Origin: Halobacteriovorax sp. HLS
GTDB taxonomy: Bacteria; Bdellovibrionota; Bacteriovoracia; Bacteriovoracales; Bacteriovoracaceae
NCBI RefSeq assembly: GCF_004006665.1
Contig: NZ_QOCL01000009.1
Coordinates: forward strand, 186,001-250,000
Reading direction: 5' to 3'
DNA length: 64,000 nt
The notes below the pieces were generated by a model. It worked only from the letters and a program-made list of their open reading frames with translations, did no database searches and was not told where the DNA came from. Shown piece by piece: positions 21,701 to 26,506 of this stretch. How positions within the stretch are numbered: position 1 is the stretch's first letter; each line of letters starts with the position of its first letter. The position numbers and the translations under genes were made by a program.

Positions 21701-22782
21701 TTCTCTGGGATACTGTCCTTACAACTACTGAGTTCGAGTCCGTTTATGCTCAAGGGTTTAAGGCAAAGCAATTTGTAGATAGTATTCAACCTCAACATCC
21801 AGCCGTTGCTGAAAACTTATGGAATTTTGATACAGCTAGTTTTGCTACTTCTACCTTAAGTGATGTTATGGGTAATAATAATCTTGTCGATACCTTCCCA
21901 CTTACTGCAGGAGCCGTGTCTACAGGTGAAACTGGTCAAATTGTGGATTCAATTGGGTTTGCAAATGGGCAAATAATGGAAGCAGCATCGAACACAGTAA
22001 ATCTTGGTGATCAATTTACGATCTCTACTTGGGTTAACTTAACTGATGATAGTGATGACTTAGGAATGATCATAAATAAATGGAATACTGCAGACGTTGA
22101 TCTTCAAGAGTTTAGACTTTATACAAGTGCTCAGACAGTTGTTTTTGATTATCATGCAACGACAACGAGTACAGATACATTCCCAATGCTAGGCTTTGAC
22201 AGTATTACAAGTATTGATAAGTTGAGTTTTGGTCAATGGGCCCATATTGCTGTTACCAGAAAAGTTGATAAGTTATATATGTATATTAATGGAAACTTAC
22301 AGGCCATAAAAGAAATCGGAACTGATCCAATGAAGAATATTGGTGCCGTTCCACTTCGCTTCGGTGGTGAAGACAATACGGGATCTAACTTCCTCACCGG
22401 TAAGATTGACGATACTTATATTTCTAAATCTTTTAGTGATGAGAGACAGATTCAGTACCTTTATAATCTTGGGGCCTCAAACTCTTCTGCACCAAGTACT
22501 GTAAATCCAGTTATTAGTGTTGCAGCTGCTTCTAATACAGTTAGTACTACGACAGCTAAGCTTACAATTTCAGACTGTAAAGGTAATGCGAAGGTTCTTA
22601 TTCAGGACTCTGGTCTAGCGGCACCGGCAGCAGGCGCTTTAACTCTTGATTGTTCTTCAAGTGTTGGAGCTCATGTGTCTTCTACTCTTCCTGCAACTGG
22701 AAATACTGTTGATGTCTATCTAGGTGATGGATCATCAACAGTAATTGGACCTTTCCAAGTCATTATTAACTATGCTCCATAA
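3712..22782 (+). CDS. giant (about 6,356 aa) multi-domain predicted surface lipoprotein with Ig-like and LamG repeats
   Basis: A single uninterrupted frame of 19 kb. The N-terminus has a lysine, a hydrophobic stretch and LFGTSC followed by SKES, which reads as a lipoprotein signal with a slightly atypical lipobox. After a short N-terminal region come 12 tandem Ig-like units of about 105 residues (4516-8298), each with a WTAFTD-type strand and two cysteines. Then follows a series of cysteine-pair modules (C...W..C, ending W.KDAAGN), about 18 in all, which alternate with 12 LamG/concanavalin-like jellyroll domains (from about 10350 to 22460), recognised by openings such as YWTMD and cores such as GWHHV.GVYDG and LYIDG. 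A TTG at 3703 in frame would add MEF; the ATG at 3712 fits the signal peptide better, with only a weak GGA ribosome site. Such architectures are known from adhesins and glycan-binding surface proteins; prey or surface attachment is my inference. Its 3' end overlaps the next gene by 13 bases. Confidence 0.9.
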   Translation: MTSKLLLILLAIALFGTSCSKESLSGKIEVKGLVNPDEKSPLVSFVTTAPTTMNGWQDFELEYTVVDDPEDFSGISKTQLYYTPDYDTVGFSLVGDIPNGVNQKVQFCVPNLNHPKPAFKIIAFDNNNNNAEQTLGHELGQNFSINIETDPTVPTMSSSLGVLTKNNPTTMNISSCGYNSCSAGALHFNKNSNTTYLLVNTTGVQPSAGDAGWISCESVASSGMVQSLFGADGTYNYHLWSKSVELDFDGITSLEYISSTSSDVTITYDSTAPIDIPANLQFTNGFSFTGDNVAVTWNGFTDMNVVDHRIKTYKDSSCITGEAVHGTTSSGLAADSIIVDGLTEGQYWATVTAIDHVGLETTSACSTDSIIVDSTAPVDNGANLQFADTLDIDGDNLDISWTAFTDFTLANHRIRTYTNSTCTLGEVIHAYTGNASSADNASVDGLPTGDYWARVEAFDGFGTSTLSACSTDTIRVDKDSPIDNGANLQFADTHDIDGNNLSVSWTAFTDGNGIPNHKLYTYTNSACTLGETDHGGTGSGTNSDAAIIDGLADGQYWGIVESFDTIGNSTKSACSTDSIIVDATNPVDNTADIQFALVNTNLNNDVAISWTAFTDATLTNHRIHLYRDSATCVANETDFGLTGSTTNSNNTLIDGLADGVYKAKVTAIDFLGRSTQSACSTDTIIIDKTNPTDNTASLTFTNAYNNTGDNLAITWTAFSDSYLKEHKIITYTNSGCTLGAVDHGYNASTSNSDNTSVDGLTTGTYWATVTAIDEAGNTTTSSCSTDSIIIDTTKPTDNTANVQFTDAFDVDGDNLAITWTAFSDTNSIADHEILTYTDSGCTTGEIVHPKTASGTNSNSTTVDSLADDQYWAKVRAFDSAGNFETSACSSDSIIVDSQAPTDNTANIQFTLTHTNLNDNQAVTWTAFTDVTLANHQLYTYTDSLCSAGEVDHGLTGSSSASDSAVIDGLGEGQYWAKVKAIDQLSQSTTSACSTDSIIVDQTLPVDNGANLTFTNDYNNTGDNVAVTWTAFTDTYLDHHILLTYTDSGCTLGEVAHPSTGSATNSNNTVIDGLTDGVYYGKVKAVDAAGNERLSACSTDSITIDTIAPTDNTATLTFTNDYDNDRNDIAVTWSAFSDLNGIVDHRIITYTNSGCTVIDTTHALTSSGTNSDSVTVDVSSDGIKYAKVRAYDPAGNYTESACSTDSITVDSTAPVDAPANLQFTLSHYNSSDNVAVTWTAFTDLTLENHRLITYTDSNCTLGEDIHGLTGASTNSNNTIIDGLAEGQYWGKVVAIDHMGFETTSACSTDSIIIDLTNPTDNTATLTFTNDYSSTGDNVAVTWTAFSDTYLSDHRLYTYTDSGCSLGEIDHGLIGNATNSDSVEIDGLDDAGANKGVYYAIVEAIDLAGNKTKSACSSDYITVDETDPTDNTANLQFTNDYNNTGSNLAVTWTAFTDTAPGVIANHQIATYSNSACSTDETIHPLTGSSTNSDSTTVDGLVDGQYWAKVTSFDGAGNSVTSACSTDSIVVDTVAPDQSPLTVVGTVVTGQALGLYKLSACTDVDKVKITQGAGAPPLDGDSGWQNCDAVNYTITTTALNQGLNNLQFWIKDLAGNVQSTYLAHQTFYIPPTITVENGPTINTDVASMTINYCAESDISYVLFNETGTAPTVGDGAWQPCSKAIGALSSASLSPGDHTLKAFFKYSDDSISVVPMDVPVRYEPTIAWVETPSINRPHVSFTLGSCTGVSEILFNQGTQPAVGDVAWQPCSTANGGLTHTLTTTGSQSLNVWYKDLSSTVLSDYSQVTVNFQPPTASIFGGAAISTNSPKLSINDCTNISKVFVKLNDSTPTTPVAVDFTGSGQNCTTALNGIDVPVLPEEGVHTLDVWFYFSDAYILDPWYSRVSVTYTAVDTTAPPITGGQGAAVPLSMNLENGDASSPPILQAFSSRAEFTLNTCSPNPDVALTGTVTVSAASSSVTGSGTTFTTELSAGDFIDISGELLKIKSVDSNTALTLVLTHTAGATSVAATKKYPLDTITGMIITESSTAPSAADPDWLICSNATGALKSKSLEPDGVKNLYGWFKDAAGNLSVTSLSQQVEVQTSADTTPPPRPEVIVEGAPNLSTSPAELTITSCTDVDQVYLEPSVYPSAYVAPSAAASGWQNCSEAIGDIKYYLTLSGSYTLSVWFKDAAGNINPTPRDVSFIFDPSIGSFSTPLAYWTMDKVHKKTSQILDMKGDNHLYMWDKANLTEVTGRSNEAINFSGTNSYLFAVNDADLQPTISVTMSMWAYLTNSDVSTKALAGNIQAGVGGYGFKLNGGNLHFYASGQSTSVATSTYSTGWQHIVGTSDGRYINIYINGVLKNTFDMGAAANLTYGCSQVFAIGSDTDCSPNPTATNSFNERIDEVVIWGQYFTEEEVMSHFIDSFNDNKVGVTTTKPADIASATFYGEHLQNALLTVNDCGTNKFIYVNETTHPPTVDSDDWQLCTTVKGATIHKNLSQGPHELKIWGKDEYNNITNSYIKVDTTITGLEYQKPGLLYYSLDNNHLNLNTAYDIFSGHHATNVGASANQTGIQNEGFLFERANNDYLERKYSSNSQPTDKVTISVWANLTQGDNRAQVIAGNRMTNHGYSIEIDNTNSELRFFVESAAGTRFAGVSTASFTSGLHQIIGVYDGQVTKLYIDALEVASNDVGSVSPINYTCLSAFTIGAGTTCNSGPVASTNFDNIIDEVFVWNDALTQTVIDFFFNGQDTVPPLPSTITPKDNAYTVGIPIARFNVGSCSDIASVYIALDDTKPLANIDNWQSCATSGDTIKSPLLETGANTVKAWFKDAAGNVSDTSTDLVITYSHDFTIPNPNSYWTLDNVNIDGTKVFDVVSAKDGESDGTTSIVGKADEGLKFNGTSDFVEVPFDASFQPVNRVTLSAWFRTSSYDANDHIIVGNLNAGGYELALGNNTVEFRVQAIGSTQVASFSTGTLAVDTWHHVAGVWDDGTIRLFVNGSEEVNTVIAANANIEYTNSNSLNIGAAATTTTGQNGDFFSGDLDEIAFWNSALTGPVITEIFNRGTDEDKVFYDVTPPTIPVSLNIIYYNSLVSRANLTVTDCTGLDYIIVTNDEFPPDVNDEDWQLCNTLTGGLLSKELSSSENYGKFWTKDLFGNISKTFEYVPLVTNYDKPIARPVVHWTFDDSHYSSREALDRISQIKLKSDRIVNLQTAMPGNSCPTSDFYDGTAGAITPGGAGVLNEGLSFSDGKWLRSDHPLNSKTKPTSTISVATWVYLTGSASHTNEHIVSTEYNGKGWSLRLDAANQDDKGLRFTVHTTGGVLEPYLETKNYVTGWHLVMGVYDGQTASLYFDGIFVKSFSNASPEAIVYEPGVNTIVGAQASTTVTPTRWTIKSSTGGPLSCPVTNHANSYFEGNIDEVLVWDKGLTALEASSLYHNGADILYPTDTTAPALPSLTLENTRPDMFSDKAFFTLSTCSDISGVLVNEGTRPDKQDDRWEICRTRKGSFGIENLTDGGHTITSWYKDLAGNVTPLSADLVVNYNAVSVPYANASWPLDKAASVGNFARDVVELGVHDLIQTNIDTPAYPLATHQAGKVNEGLDLQGGGSYLSTPSTTLLSPVNFMTVGGWFYLTQSDTSSKVLIDHHEYTSDTNRGGYKIFLEGGQLKFKVELDIVKTVNLQYSTSSYTTGWHHVLGVWTGFEVKFYIDGTQVATTGTLAERDYMRYDDSTDFRIGAESDDLANPVNFFNAKVDEVALWGFDLSASQVTSAKTKGDTATHIADPLPTPSNVDNAYIYHYDNFGSRARMTMLNCTNTPWIYVTIQGGPAPSAVGEDWNECRTEKGAILSEKLPLTTTYVDVYSKNADGVVSLAAGTKEITPIEQDYDLVLPILYHSFNNDHVSGSSVLDFMSHVTSTSYGTPTLTSNLDGHEMILDGTDDYIDIPSTKNFDLRKVITIAIWADLTTGDSSNRRLVSRMSDVDDTAIILEDGFLKFKVNVTHGQSYLRTSDYTEAVFPTANIPTGKYFIIGEYDGTKVNLYLNSNLVDSADPGYNNFTATNVRSIAMDRVDGFRVSDSASSFWQGNIDEFMVFDQLLSDEEKNAHYRRYIDVMIPNDSTAPATVPAISVVSSTFGTNWPTDNANPKYTLDNCTDIDGVYITVDNATPPSSNSSAWQICSTGEGHFEGPTLGPGAHTVYFWFRDASGNVSPAQTIDVNYTIPPTYVPVAYWSMDDDTVVGKKIYEPVNQLHAEIYEADLVAGQVGTAAQFDGSRKYIEVEDNSIIKPVEQMSISFWANINADEDIRAYRTLLGNRGDSAEGFSFKWNCGESPCPASGLITDLEFFDFTLNLEGTDYLLTLPQAQIGSGWKHFVATFDGRYIKLYINAILRRELDVGVEKNIYYNPASKTSLIIGADASDVEKPSGSYFEGQIDEVTFWDKALHATHVTDLYNNYANNNAHIYDPALAVITPPNTRTQIHNSGEKSFGSRLRLTISDCSDMNMVLVNDSTIAPAANDENWQPCNTYAGGILSAPLSPGVVTPRVWARSFTGTVSASSGTANNATYNMPTYVSDIPRPFVHWSLDSAGTGYFSSPNIFDSLSWAHGKLDLITPPETTVTSGGESVIEEGFDFNGIDELISIHPTAATNPMYDLSISAWVELKKGETQHRHIVGNIQNNLTASGAGSGLRLLGGELQFYVTAWTGSARRTYTVGVDTNIFNTGLHHVTGVYNGRDLKLYLDGVFVKKYLIQFYNADRYWLYHDDYSHWTIGAETDAANAGASGTFFSGVVDDIRIWHTPLTEQQVFYAYEYGSDFLPTSTSDGIAPTDPGIFIANNQTTTSMPWMYFTMPTCTGANGVEINAIYINTDSDAAPSKDDVGWQYCSLDNAYLISKLIDRGSSNITVYFRDEEGDISGSTTFPVAYSPPELIHPNAYYSFNAVDRSSDSTFYDLAGGKTATMETRTFSPTKPGIFGDGYQVDAANWGADDTNQYPITKTSTFDYNINRNFTVAFWFNPAPVYSSQVTLLNTGKLAIERSSSDGIKVIAKHVGTVFSLERLVPSVWNHITVSRQDRNLKIYLNGKLDSSHLVSNLDLKNEASRLVFADSDGIYDELVTYESALTDEQVAYIYFKGEKQEYIDVMPDNVVQPKTPVNYWSFDDSAYSNPILSDIVGDIDLTRVSAVTTGAAGKVGEALSFTRKEDVIFPGGTPAEVENIVGSPEYLTAARDQLMSLPQQFTLSLWVKQPTSTGHEGDSTVVLDQWGIDKSDQLFRLLYTRGSTSPKYTFSMRFGNNDGTDVIDLETELTSFATTTDWVNLIIRRNYGEFTMYVNGRESGSANTNKVAAMSLTSGSEARLLFGESNLSGYEEISGYVTITSGTAVATGVGTQFTKEFFKHASGSVSIGSGTTLVTGLNTLFTTEFSVGDRIVIADEEHIVAAIATNTSLTLQSNHTSGATRERIRKYLSGTVDIASGTSTVTGTSTLFTTELLVGQRIRIGNEFFTVASIANDTSLNVTEVAIDNSSTANLSLVEGLTYKIASEDFVPRRIVDDSNLALSVSHMLGATGESIIYSSGLTNDEYRFNGSLDEIAFWDTAFSYAQVKSIYNKGQAGQAISVEPVLALDGNKTIISTPTTGLTLNSCNGYTHVWVGTTADADPLDGTAGWVACSTVAGAISSGALVSDSVNNIKIWFKTGSIVSTYTNQINITHVSGDTTPPLVPSITMESPAVTDLSFARFTIGNCSDIAGVYVGVTGPSPIATQSGWVNCTTINSAILSSVLNDGANSISIWFKDSSGNVTASSDFAITHNKPSIANPNMYLTFDDEQTETIFTRDISNGIIAQASNIADLTKGLTGQVDESIQFLLTSYYELLDNPINLTRDFTFASWIYLNISTSDSTLINRWDESQTDDQFSVRIDNTGRICLDLQTNSSAGTWNTASYKRVCSTGKITYNEWGHVGVTRSAGTIKFYYNNVLVGTEVVDSSNFMASSLPIRIANQERGGVSSSANGELDDMVLWDTVLTTTEFESVYAQGFKAKQFVDSIQPQHPAVAENLWNFDTASFATSTLSDVMGNNNLVDTFPLTAGAVSTGETGQIVDSIGFANGQIMEAASNTVNLGDQFTISTWVNLTDDSDDLGMIINKWNTADVDLQEFRLYTSAQTVVFDYHATTTSTDTFPMLGFDSITSIDKLSFGQWAHIAVTRKVDKLYMYINGNLQAIKEIGTDPMKNIGAVPLRFGGEDNTGSNFLTGKIDDTYISKSFSDERQIQYLYNLGASNSSAPSTVNPVISVAAASNTVSTTTAKLTISDCKGNAKVLIQDSGLAAPAAGALTLDCSSSVGAHVSSTLPATGNTVDVYLGDGSSTVIGPFQVIINYAP
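4516..8298 (+). repeat. 12 tandem Ig-like coding repeats, about 315 bases each
   Basis: Twelve consecutive units of 104-109 residues. Each runs from an APTDN/APVDN-type opening through W[TS]AF[TS]D, YT.S.CTLGE, VDGL..G.YWAKV.A.D, to SACSTDSI.VD. The copies have diverged at both DNA and protein level, so these are old duplications rather than recent slippage. Unit 11 has a small insertion (DDAGANKG in place of DG). The spacing and the two conserved cysteines suggest one disulphide per unit. Confidence 0.9.
10350..22460 (+). other. region encoding 12 LamG-type jellyroll domains alternating with cysteine-pair modules
   Basis: LamG-like domains start near 10350, 11308, 12268, 13231, 14350, 15367, 16368, 17410, 18472, 19120, 21112 and 21815. 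Each opens with an aromatic-rich strand (YWSMDD, HWTFDD and similar), then a segment of the form GK..EGL.F.G, a strand like VTLSAWV.L, an H-[IL]-[VI]-G-type strand, GWHH..GVYDG...LYI.G and ends with F.G.IDEV..W. This is the LamG_3 pattern. Nine of the first ten are preceded by one cysteine-pair module. Domain 10 follows domain 9 directly and contains an insertion; domain 12 follows domain 11 directly. Boundaries are approximate. Confidence 0.8.
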
Positions 22783-23276
22783 TTAAATGCTGGACTTAAA
22801 TTAGTATTCGCTCTTTCTGTTGCACTAAGAAGGGCTCCAGAGAAATTTCTTAGAATATCTCTTTTAGTTATTATCCCAACGAGCTTTCCATTATTAATAA
22901 TAGGTAGTCTAGAAACTTTATTTCTTACCATTGACTCATTAGCGTCACTTAGTGAAGCAGTAGGAGGTAGTGAGAAAATTTTCTTATTCATCACATTTTC
23001 TACTTTAAAGTTCTTGGCCTTATTAAATATGGATTCAATATCGGCCTTGTAGTGTGTTTGCCCAAGAAGCTTAGTCAAAGAAACCATGGCGTGAGGGACA
23101 TTTACTTTTCTACCGATAAAGTCTGATTCTGTTAGAATCCCTACAATATTCTGCTCTTCATCTATAATTGGAAGTCCTCCAATATTATTATCTAGCATTA
23201 TTTTTGCTGCTTCTTTTACTGTTGACCATGGATAAGCTGCAATTACATTCTTTGTCATAATTTCTTTTACTTGCAT
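22770..23276 (-). CDS. tandem CBS-domain protein
   Basis: The 168-residue protein consists of two CBS domains and little else: the first opens with VKEIMTKNVIAAYP and ends IVGILTESDF, the second opens with VENVMNKKIFSLPP and ends LVGIITKRDIL. Stand-alone CBS pairs bind adenine nucleotides and act as energy or ligand sensors for partner proteins; the partner is not evident here. An upstream-extended frame begins at 23381, but the ATG at 23276 has a strong CAGGAG ribosome site 6 bases before it and starts directly with the CBS domain, so that start is chosen. The 3' end overlaps the giant gene on the opposite strand. Confidence 0.88.
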   Translation of the reverse strand: MQVKEIMTKNVIAAYPWSTVKEAAKIMLDNNIGGLPIIDEEQNIVGILTESDFIGRKVNVPHAMVSLTKLLGQTHYKADIESIFNKAKNFKVENVMNKKIFSLPPTASLSDANESMVRNKVSRLPIINNGKLVGIITKRDILRNFSGALLSATERANTNLSPAFNYGA

Positions 23277-23467
23277 GTGAACTCCTGGGTTTGTTGAACA
23301 AGTTATCTGTTCAAATTTCTTAAATCTAGAATACAGTTTATGGGGAATGTGGTTGTCATCTGTTGGCCAAAAAATTGTCAAATCGGTGTTAAGTATTTGG
23401 TCATTTTCTAAAAAGAGCTTTTATTATGTCTAAAAATTAGTTAGATTGTGCATTTAGGGGAAATAGA

Positions 23468-24139
23468 ATGAATTATATACTAGCACTACTTTTACTCGTA
23501 ATTTCAACATCTTCTGCTGCTAAGCTAAGAGCTTTTAATGATAAAAGTCCTAGAGAGAAGTCAGCAGAGTTAGCACTTGGCTTTAGAAAGTTAGGTGAAT
23601 ACAAATTCTCGGGAAAGCAATCCGGAACTTTAAATGCACAATCGAGTTATGGCTTTGTATTTGAGGGTGGATATAACTATACACAAAATTGGTACTTTGG
23701 AGGTTTTTTCGCTCTAACGAGCTCTGATTATCAGGCCGACGTTGTGCGTGAGGACGGTTCTCCAGACACTGTATATTCTTCTCTAAGCTACTTCGATCTC
23801 CAACTTGTGACTAGATTCAATATGCTTCGTACTTCGCTTACTCCTTATATTGAAGCAGGCTTGGGTATGACGAGTATCGATAGTGGAGTTGCCAGTGGAA
23901 AGATTGTTGAGACCTGCTGGTATGACCCTCTTTTTGATAGATATATCTGTGGTTATAGACAACCAAATAAGTCTGTAACAGATCTATCGGCCACTGTTGG
24001 TATTGGGGTGAGATACGAGACGACTAATAAAAGTTTTATAAAGCTCTCTACAAATTACAGATTAATTAATTATACTAAGACAAAGGAGAGACCTCTACTT
24101 GGAGATATCTCCTTCTCTATAGGAATGTTAGTCGATTAG
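23468..24139 (+). CDS. outer-membrane beta-barrel protein, function unknown
   Basis: This 223-residue protein has a classical signal peptide (MNYILALLLLVISTSSAA) followed by alternating amphipathic strands with many aromatic residues (GYNYTQNWYFGGFFALTSS) and ends in a strand with hydrophobic alternation, as in small 8-stranded barrels of the OmpW/OmpA-like class. Two cysteines near residues 156 and 163 (ETCWYDPLF...YICGY) could form a disulphide in an extracellular loop. An AGGGGA ribosome site precedes the ATG. It is divergent from the CBS gene and overlaps the following minus-strand gene by 4 bases. No specific function can be assigned. Confidence 0.72.
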   Translation: MNYILALLLLVISTSSAAKLRAFNDKSPREKSAELALGFRKLGEYKFSGKQSGTLNAQSSYGFVFEGGYNYTQNWYFGGFFALTSSDYQADVVREDGSPDTVYSSLSYFDLQLVTRFNMLRTSLTPYIEAGLGMTSIDSGVASGKIVETCWYDPLFDRYICGYRQPNKSVTDLSATVGIGVRYETTNKSFIKLSTNYRLINYTKTKERPLLGDISFSIGMLVD

Positions 24140-24711
24140 AGTTCGCTCATTATATTATATAGTCGATAACCGGCCCATGCATCACATGCGGCATAGTGAA
24201 TCTGTGCCTTTGTGAGCTTTTCCTGTTCCCAATTTGTTATCTTGGCCCGCTTAGATAGTCGTTGTTCTAAGAAAATTGCACATAGTGCTCGCAATCCAAA
24301 GTTCTTAAATTGTTTTTCTTTGGCAATTGTTGCGAGATCAATGAATGAATTATCATCGAACGGATATAGCTTCTGAATTCCTTTAATATCATCTCTAACT
24401 GCGACACCTGCCTTAATAACGGTAGGATCTGCTAAGAGATCAATAATTTCCTGAGGAAGTGTGTGAAGATTCATTCTAAAAAGATAAGCATCTGATTGCG
24501 TGGCCAATTGAAGTAGAGAAATATCGTAGTATTCTCCCTTTTTAAAGCTTGGACGTGTTTCAGTGTCAAAGCCTAAGACTTTATGCTTGGCAAGTGCTTT
24601 TGCCGCTTCAAGAGCATCTTGCTTTGTTGTGATTAAATGAATCTTTCCCGGAAAAGTCATTGTCGGTAATTCATTGATTTCATCTTTAGATATTTTCATT
24701 TTATATTTCAT
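24136..24711 (-). CDS. 3'-5' exonuclease, RNase D-like (DEDDy type)
   Basis: The 191-residue protein shows the DEDDy exonuclease motifs: FDTET (motif I, Asp and Glu), GVAVRDDIKGI with the second-motif Asp, and YAACDAWAGYRLY (motif III, Tyr and Asp). It lacks the HRDC domain of true RNase D and is closer in size and plan to the stand-alone 3'-5' exonuclease domain family (also found in WRN). It could act on RNA or DNA 3' ends; the substrate cannot be read from sequence. The start could be ATG 24711 or 24699, with no clear ribosome site for either. It converges on, and overlaps by 4 bases, the upstream barrel gene. Confidence 0.87.
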   Translation of the reverse strand: MKYKMKISKDEINELPTMTFPGKIHLITTKQDALEAAKALAKHKVLGFDTETRPSFKKGEYYDISLLQLATQSDAYLFRMNLHTLPQEIIDLLADPTVIKAGVAVRDDIKGIQKLYPFDDNSFIDLATIAKEKQFKNFGLRALCAIFLEQRLSKRAKITNWEQEKLTKAQIHYAACDAWAGYRLYNIMSEL

Positions 24712-24765
24712 TGCGGAAGTCTAGCATGATATATTTAGTGGCGCTACAATACTTTAGGTTTCAAT

Positions 24766-25329
24766 ATGATTTTAGTTACAGGTTTCGAACCATTTCAGGG
24801 AAAGACGGTGAATGCTTCTATGAAGCTTGCAGAACTATTATCCTCAACAGATGTTAAAGTTCAGATACTACCAGTTGTTCATAAGAAGAGCTTCGAAAAA
24901 TTATTAGAAGTTGTAGACAGTTCTATTTCCCACATTATTATGCTTGGAGAGGTGTCAGATAGAAGCTTTCTGAGCTTTGAAAAAAATGCATTTAATAAGT
25001 GTGATTATAGAATTGCTGACAATGAAGATAATATCATTAAGGGCATAGAAGTTGTAAAAAAGGGACCCTCAGTATTGCACAGTACAATTGATCTTAATCA
25101 TCTCATGAATATACCTCTTGAGATTCCGCGTGAAATTTCTGATTGTGCAGGTCGATTTGTTTGTAATGAGATCTTCTATAGAGCGCTTCATTATTTCAAT
25201 GACTCTGATATTAAAATTGGTTTCTTTCATGTTCCAAGTTCAATTGCTCTCAATGAACCTCAGCTCACGTTATATAAAGAGTCATTTTTGAAAATATTAA
25301 AAACATTAGGTTGTGATAAGAATGTTTAA
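24766..25329 (+). CDS. pyroglutamyl-peptidase I-like cysteine peptidase (family C15)
   Basis: The protein begins MILVTGFEPFQGKTVNAS, the N-terminal signature of pyrrolidone carboxyl peptidase. The Cys region is recognisable as GRFVCNEIFYRALHY and the His region as GFFHVPSS, which gives the Cys and His of the triad; the Glu probably lies in LSFEKNAFN. At 187 residues it is shorter than the usual 200-215. The family removes N-terminal pyroglutamate from peptides in the cytosol. The start has a TAGG-type site upstream. Its end overlaps the start of the next gene, which suggests co-transcription. Confidence 0.85.
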   Translation: MILVTGFEPFQGKTVNASMKLAELLSSTDVKVQILPVVHKKSFEKLLEVVDSSISHIIMLGEVSDRSFLSFEKNAFNKCDYRIADNEDNIIKGIEVVKKGPSVLHSTIDLNHLMNIPLEIPREISDCAGRFVCNEIFYRALHYFNDSDIKIGFFHVPSSIALNEPQLTLYKESFLKILKTLGCDKNV

Positions 25330-26506
25330 ATTCCTACGAAGAATTTTTCTATGTATTATTTTAATTTTGGCAATAATCTCTACTTCAATACAATTTGGTG
25401 CGGTAAACTTATTTCTAACTCCTTATTTGAAGGAAATATTCTCAAAGTATGTTCCGGAGTTACACATTTCTTCTATTTCTTATAATCTTTTTGATTTCTC
25501 TAGTTTTACAGTTAGAAATGTTCAGTACAAGAGAGAGAGTTTATTTTTAGAAGCAAGCGAAGTTTACGTTACAGTTGATTCATTAACTGAGTTGATTAAA
25601 TCTTTAAGCTCTAATACCGAAATTATCTATAAAGAGCTCTTTCTAAATCTTGATGTTGAAATCTCTAATTTTGAATTTAATAAAAAGGGGTTGGGAAATA
25701 TTCGTTTTCAGCTTCTTAAAGAAAGGGGAGAGAAGTTATATTTTAATAATTTTGTAATTGAAAAAATGAATCATAGCTTAGACCTCAACTTCTATGTTGA
25801 TACTCTAAACGATAGATTACTCTTAGATTCTAATAAAGTAGATTTACTTTCAATTTTAAAATTGATCGATGAGAAATATTCTATCTCGGCGTTAGTTGAT
25901 GTACATGTAGATTTGGATTGGACCAATGAATTCAGAGGAAAAGTAAGACTCTTTTCAGATGATTTCTATTTAAAAGGAATACAAGTCGATAAAATTATGG
26001 ATACTTTCTCTAGGCCTGCTAAGACAGAGTTTTTAGATGTTGCAACTATCGTTGCTTTAGGCCCTATGGGGCTACTTACCACTAGTGCTACAAAAATGGG
26101 AGGAGATTTAATTCTTTACTCTGGGGGGGAGACGTATCTTTCTCAATTAGCAATTGATTTAGTTATTAATCAAAGTGTTCTAACTTTTGAAGATGTGGCC
26201 TTCGCCACTAAGAAGAACAGGGCGGCTTTAATAGGGAAGATTAATCTAGATACTCTTTCATTAGTAGAGACAACATTTTATATTCTTGATACTAATGATT
26301 GTGCTCTTATTTCTCAGGATATTAAGGGAACTATCCTCGCACCAAAGGTTCAACCTACAGTTACACTGATAAACTCTCTTATTTCTCCACTGGTTAGTTT
26401 TGCAAAGAAAGCATCACCTCTTTCTTGTAAGAAAGTTTATTCAGGTAAGGTGAAGCCTCCCCAGAAAAATAGTAGAGGGAAATTTCTCTTCTTAAAGACA
26501 GAATGA
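25322..26506 (+). CDS. AsmA-like membrane-anchored protein, function unknown
   Basis: The 394-residue protein starts MFKFLRRIFLCIILILAI, one membrane anchor, and continues with long beta-rich sequence (ISSISYNLFDFSSFTVRNVQY) reminiscent of the N-terminal region of AsmA/DUF748-type envelope proteins. These are periplasmic or inter-membrane beta-structured proteins, some involved in lipid transport; membership here is an inference from style, not a clear motif. A GTG at 25313 is an alternative start; the ATG at 25322 is preferred because it begins directly at the signal anchor. It overlaps the pyroglutamyl peptidase gene by 8 bases, suggesting an operon. Its last 15 bases overlap the convergent gene. 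Confidence 0.65.
   Translation: MFKFLRRIFLCIILILAIISTSIQFGAVNLFLTPYLKEIFSKYVPELHISSISYNLFDFSSFTVRNVQYKRESLFLEASEVYVTVDSLTELIKSLSSNTEIIYKELFLNLDVEISNFEFNKKGLGNIRFQLLKERGEKLYFNNFVIEKMNHSLDLNFYVDTLNDRLLLDSNKVDLLSILKLIDEKYSISALVDVHVDLDWTNEFRGKVRLFSDDFYLKGIQVDKIMDTFSRPAKTEFLDVATIVALGPMGLLTTSATKMGGDLILYSGGETYLSQLAIDLVINQSVLTFEDVAFATKKNRAALIGKINLDTLSLVETTFYILDTNDCALISQDIKGTILAPKVQPTVTLINSLISPLVSFAKKASPLSCKKVYSGKVKPPQKNSRGKFLFLKTE

Noticed and set aside
23277-23381. N-terminal extension of the CBS protein from an ATG at 23381
   Set aside because: The extension has no domain character, while the ATG at 23276 has a strong ribosome site and starts exactly at the CBS fold.
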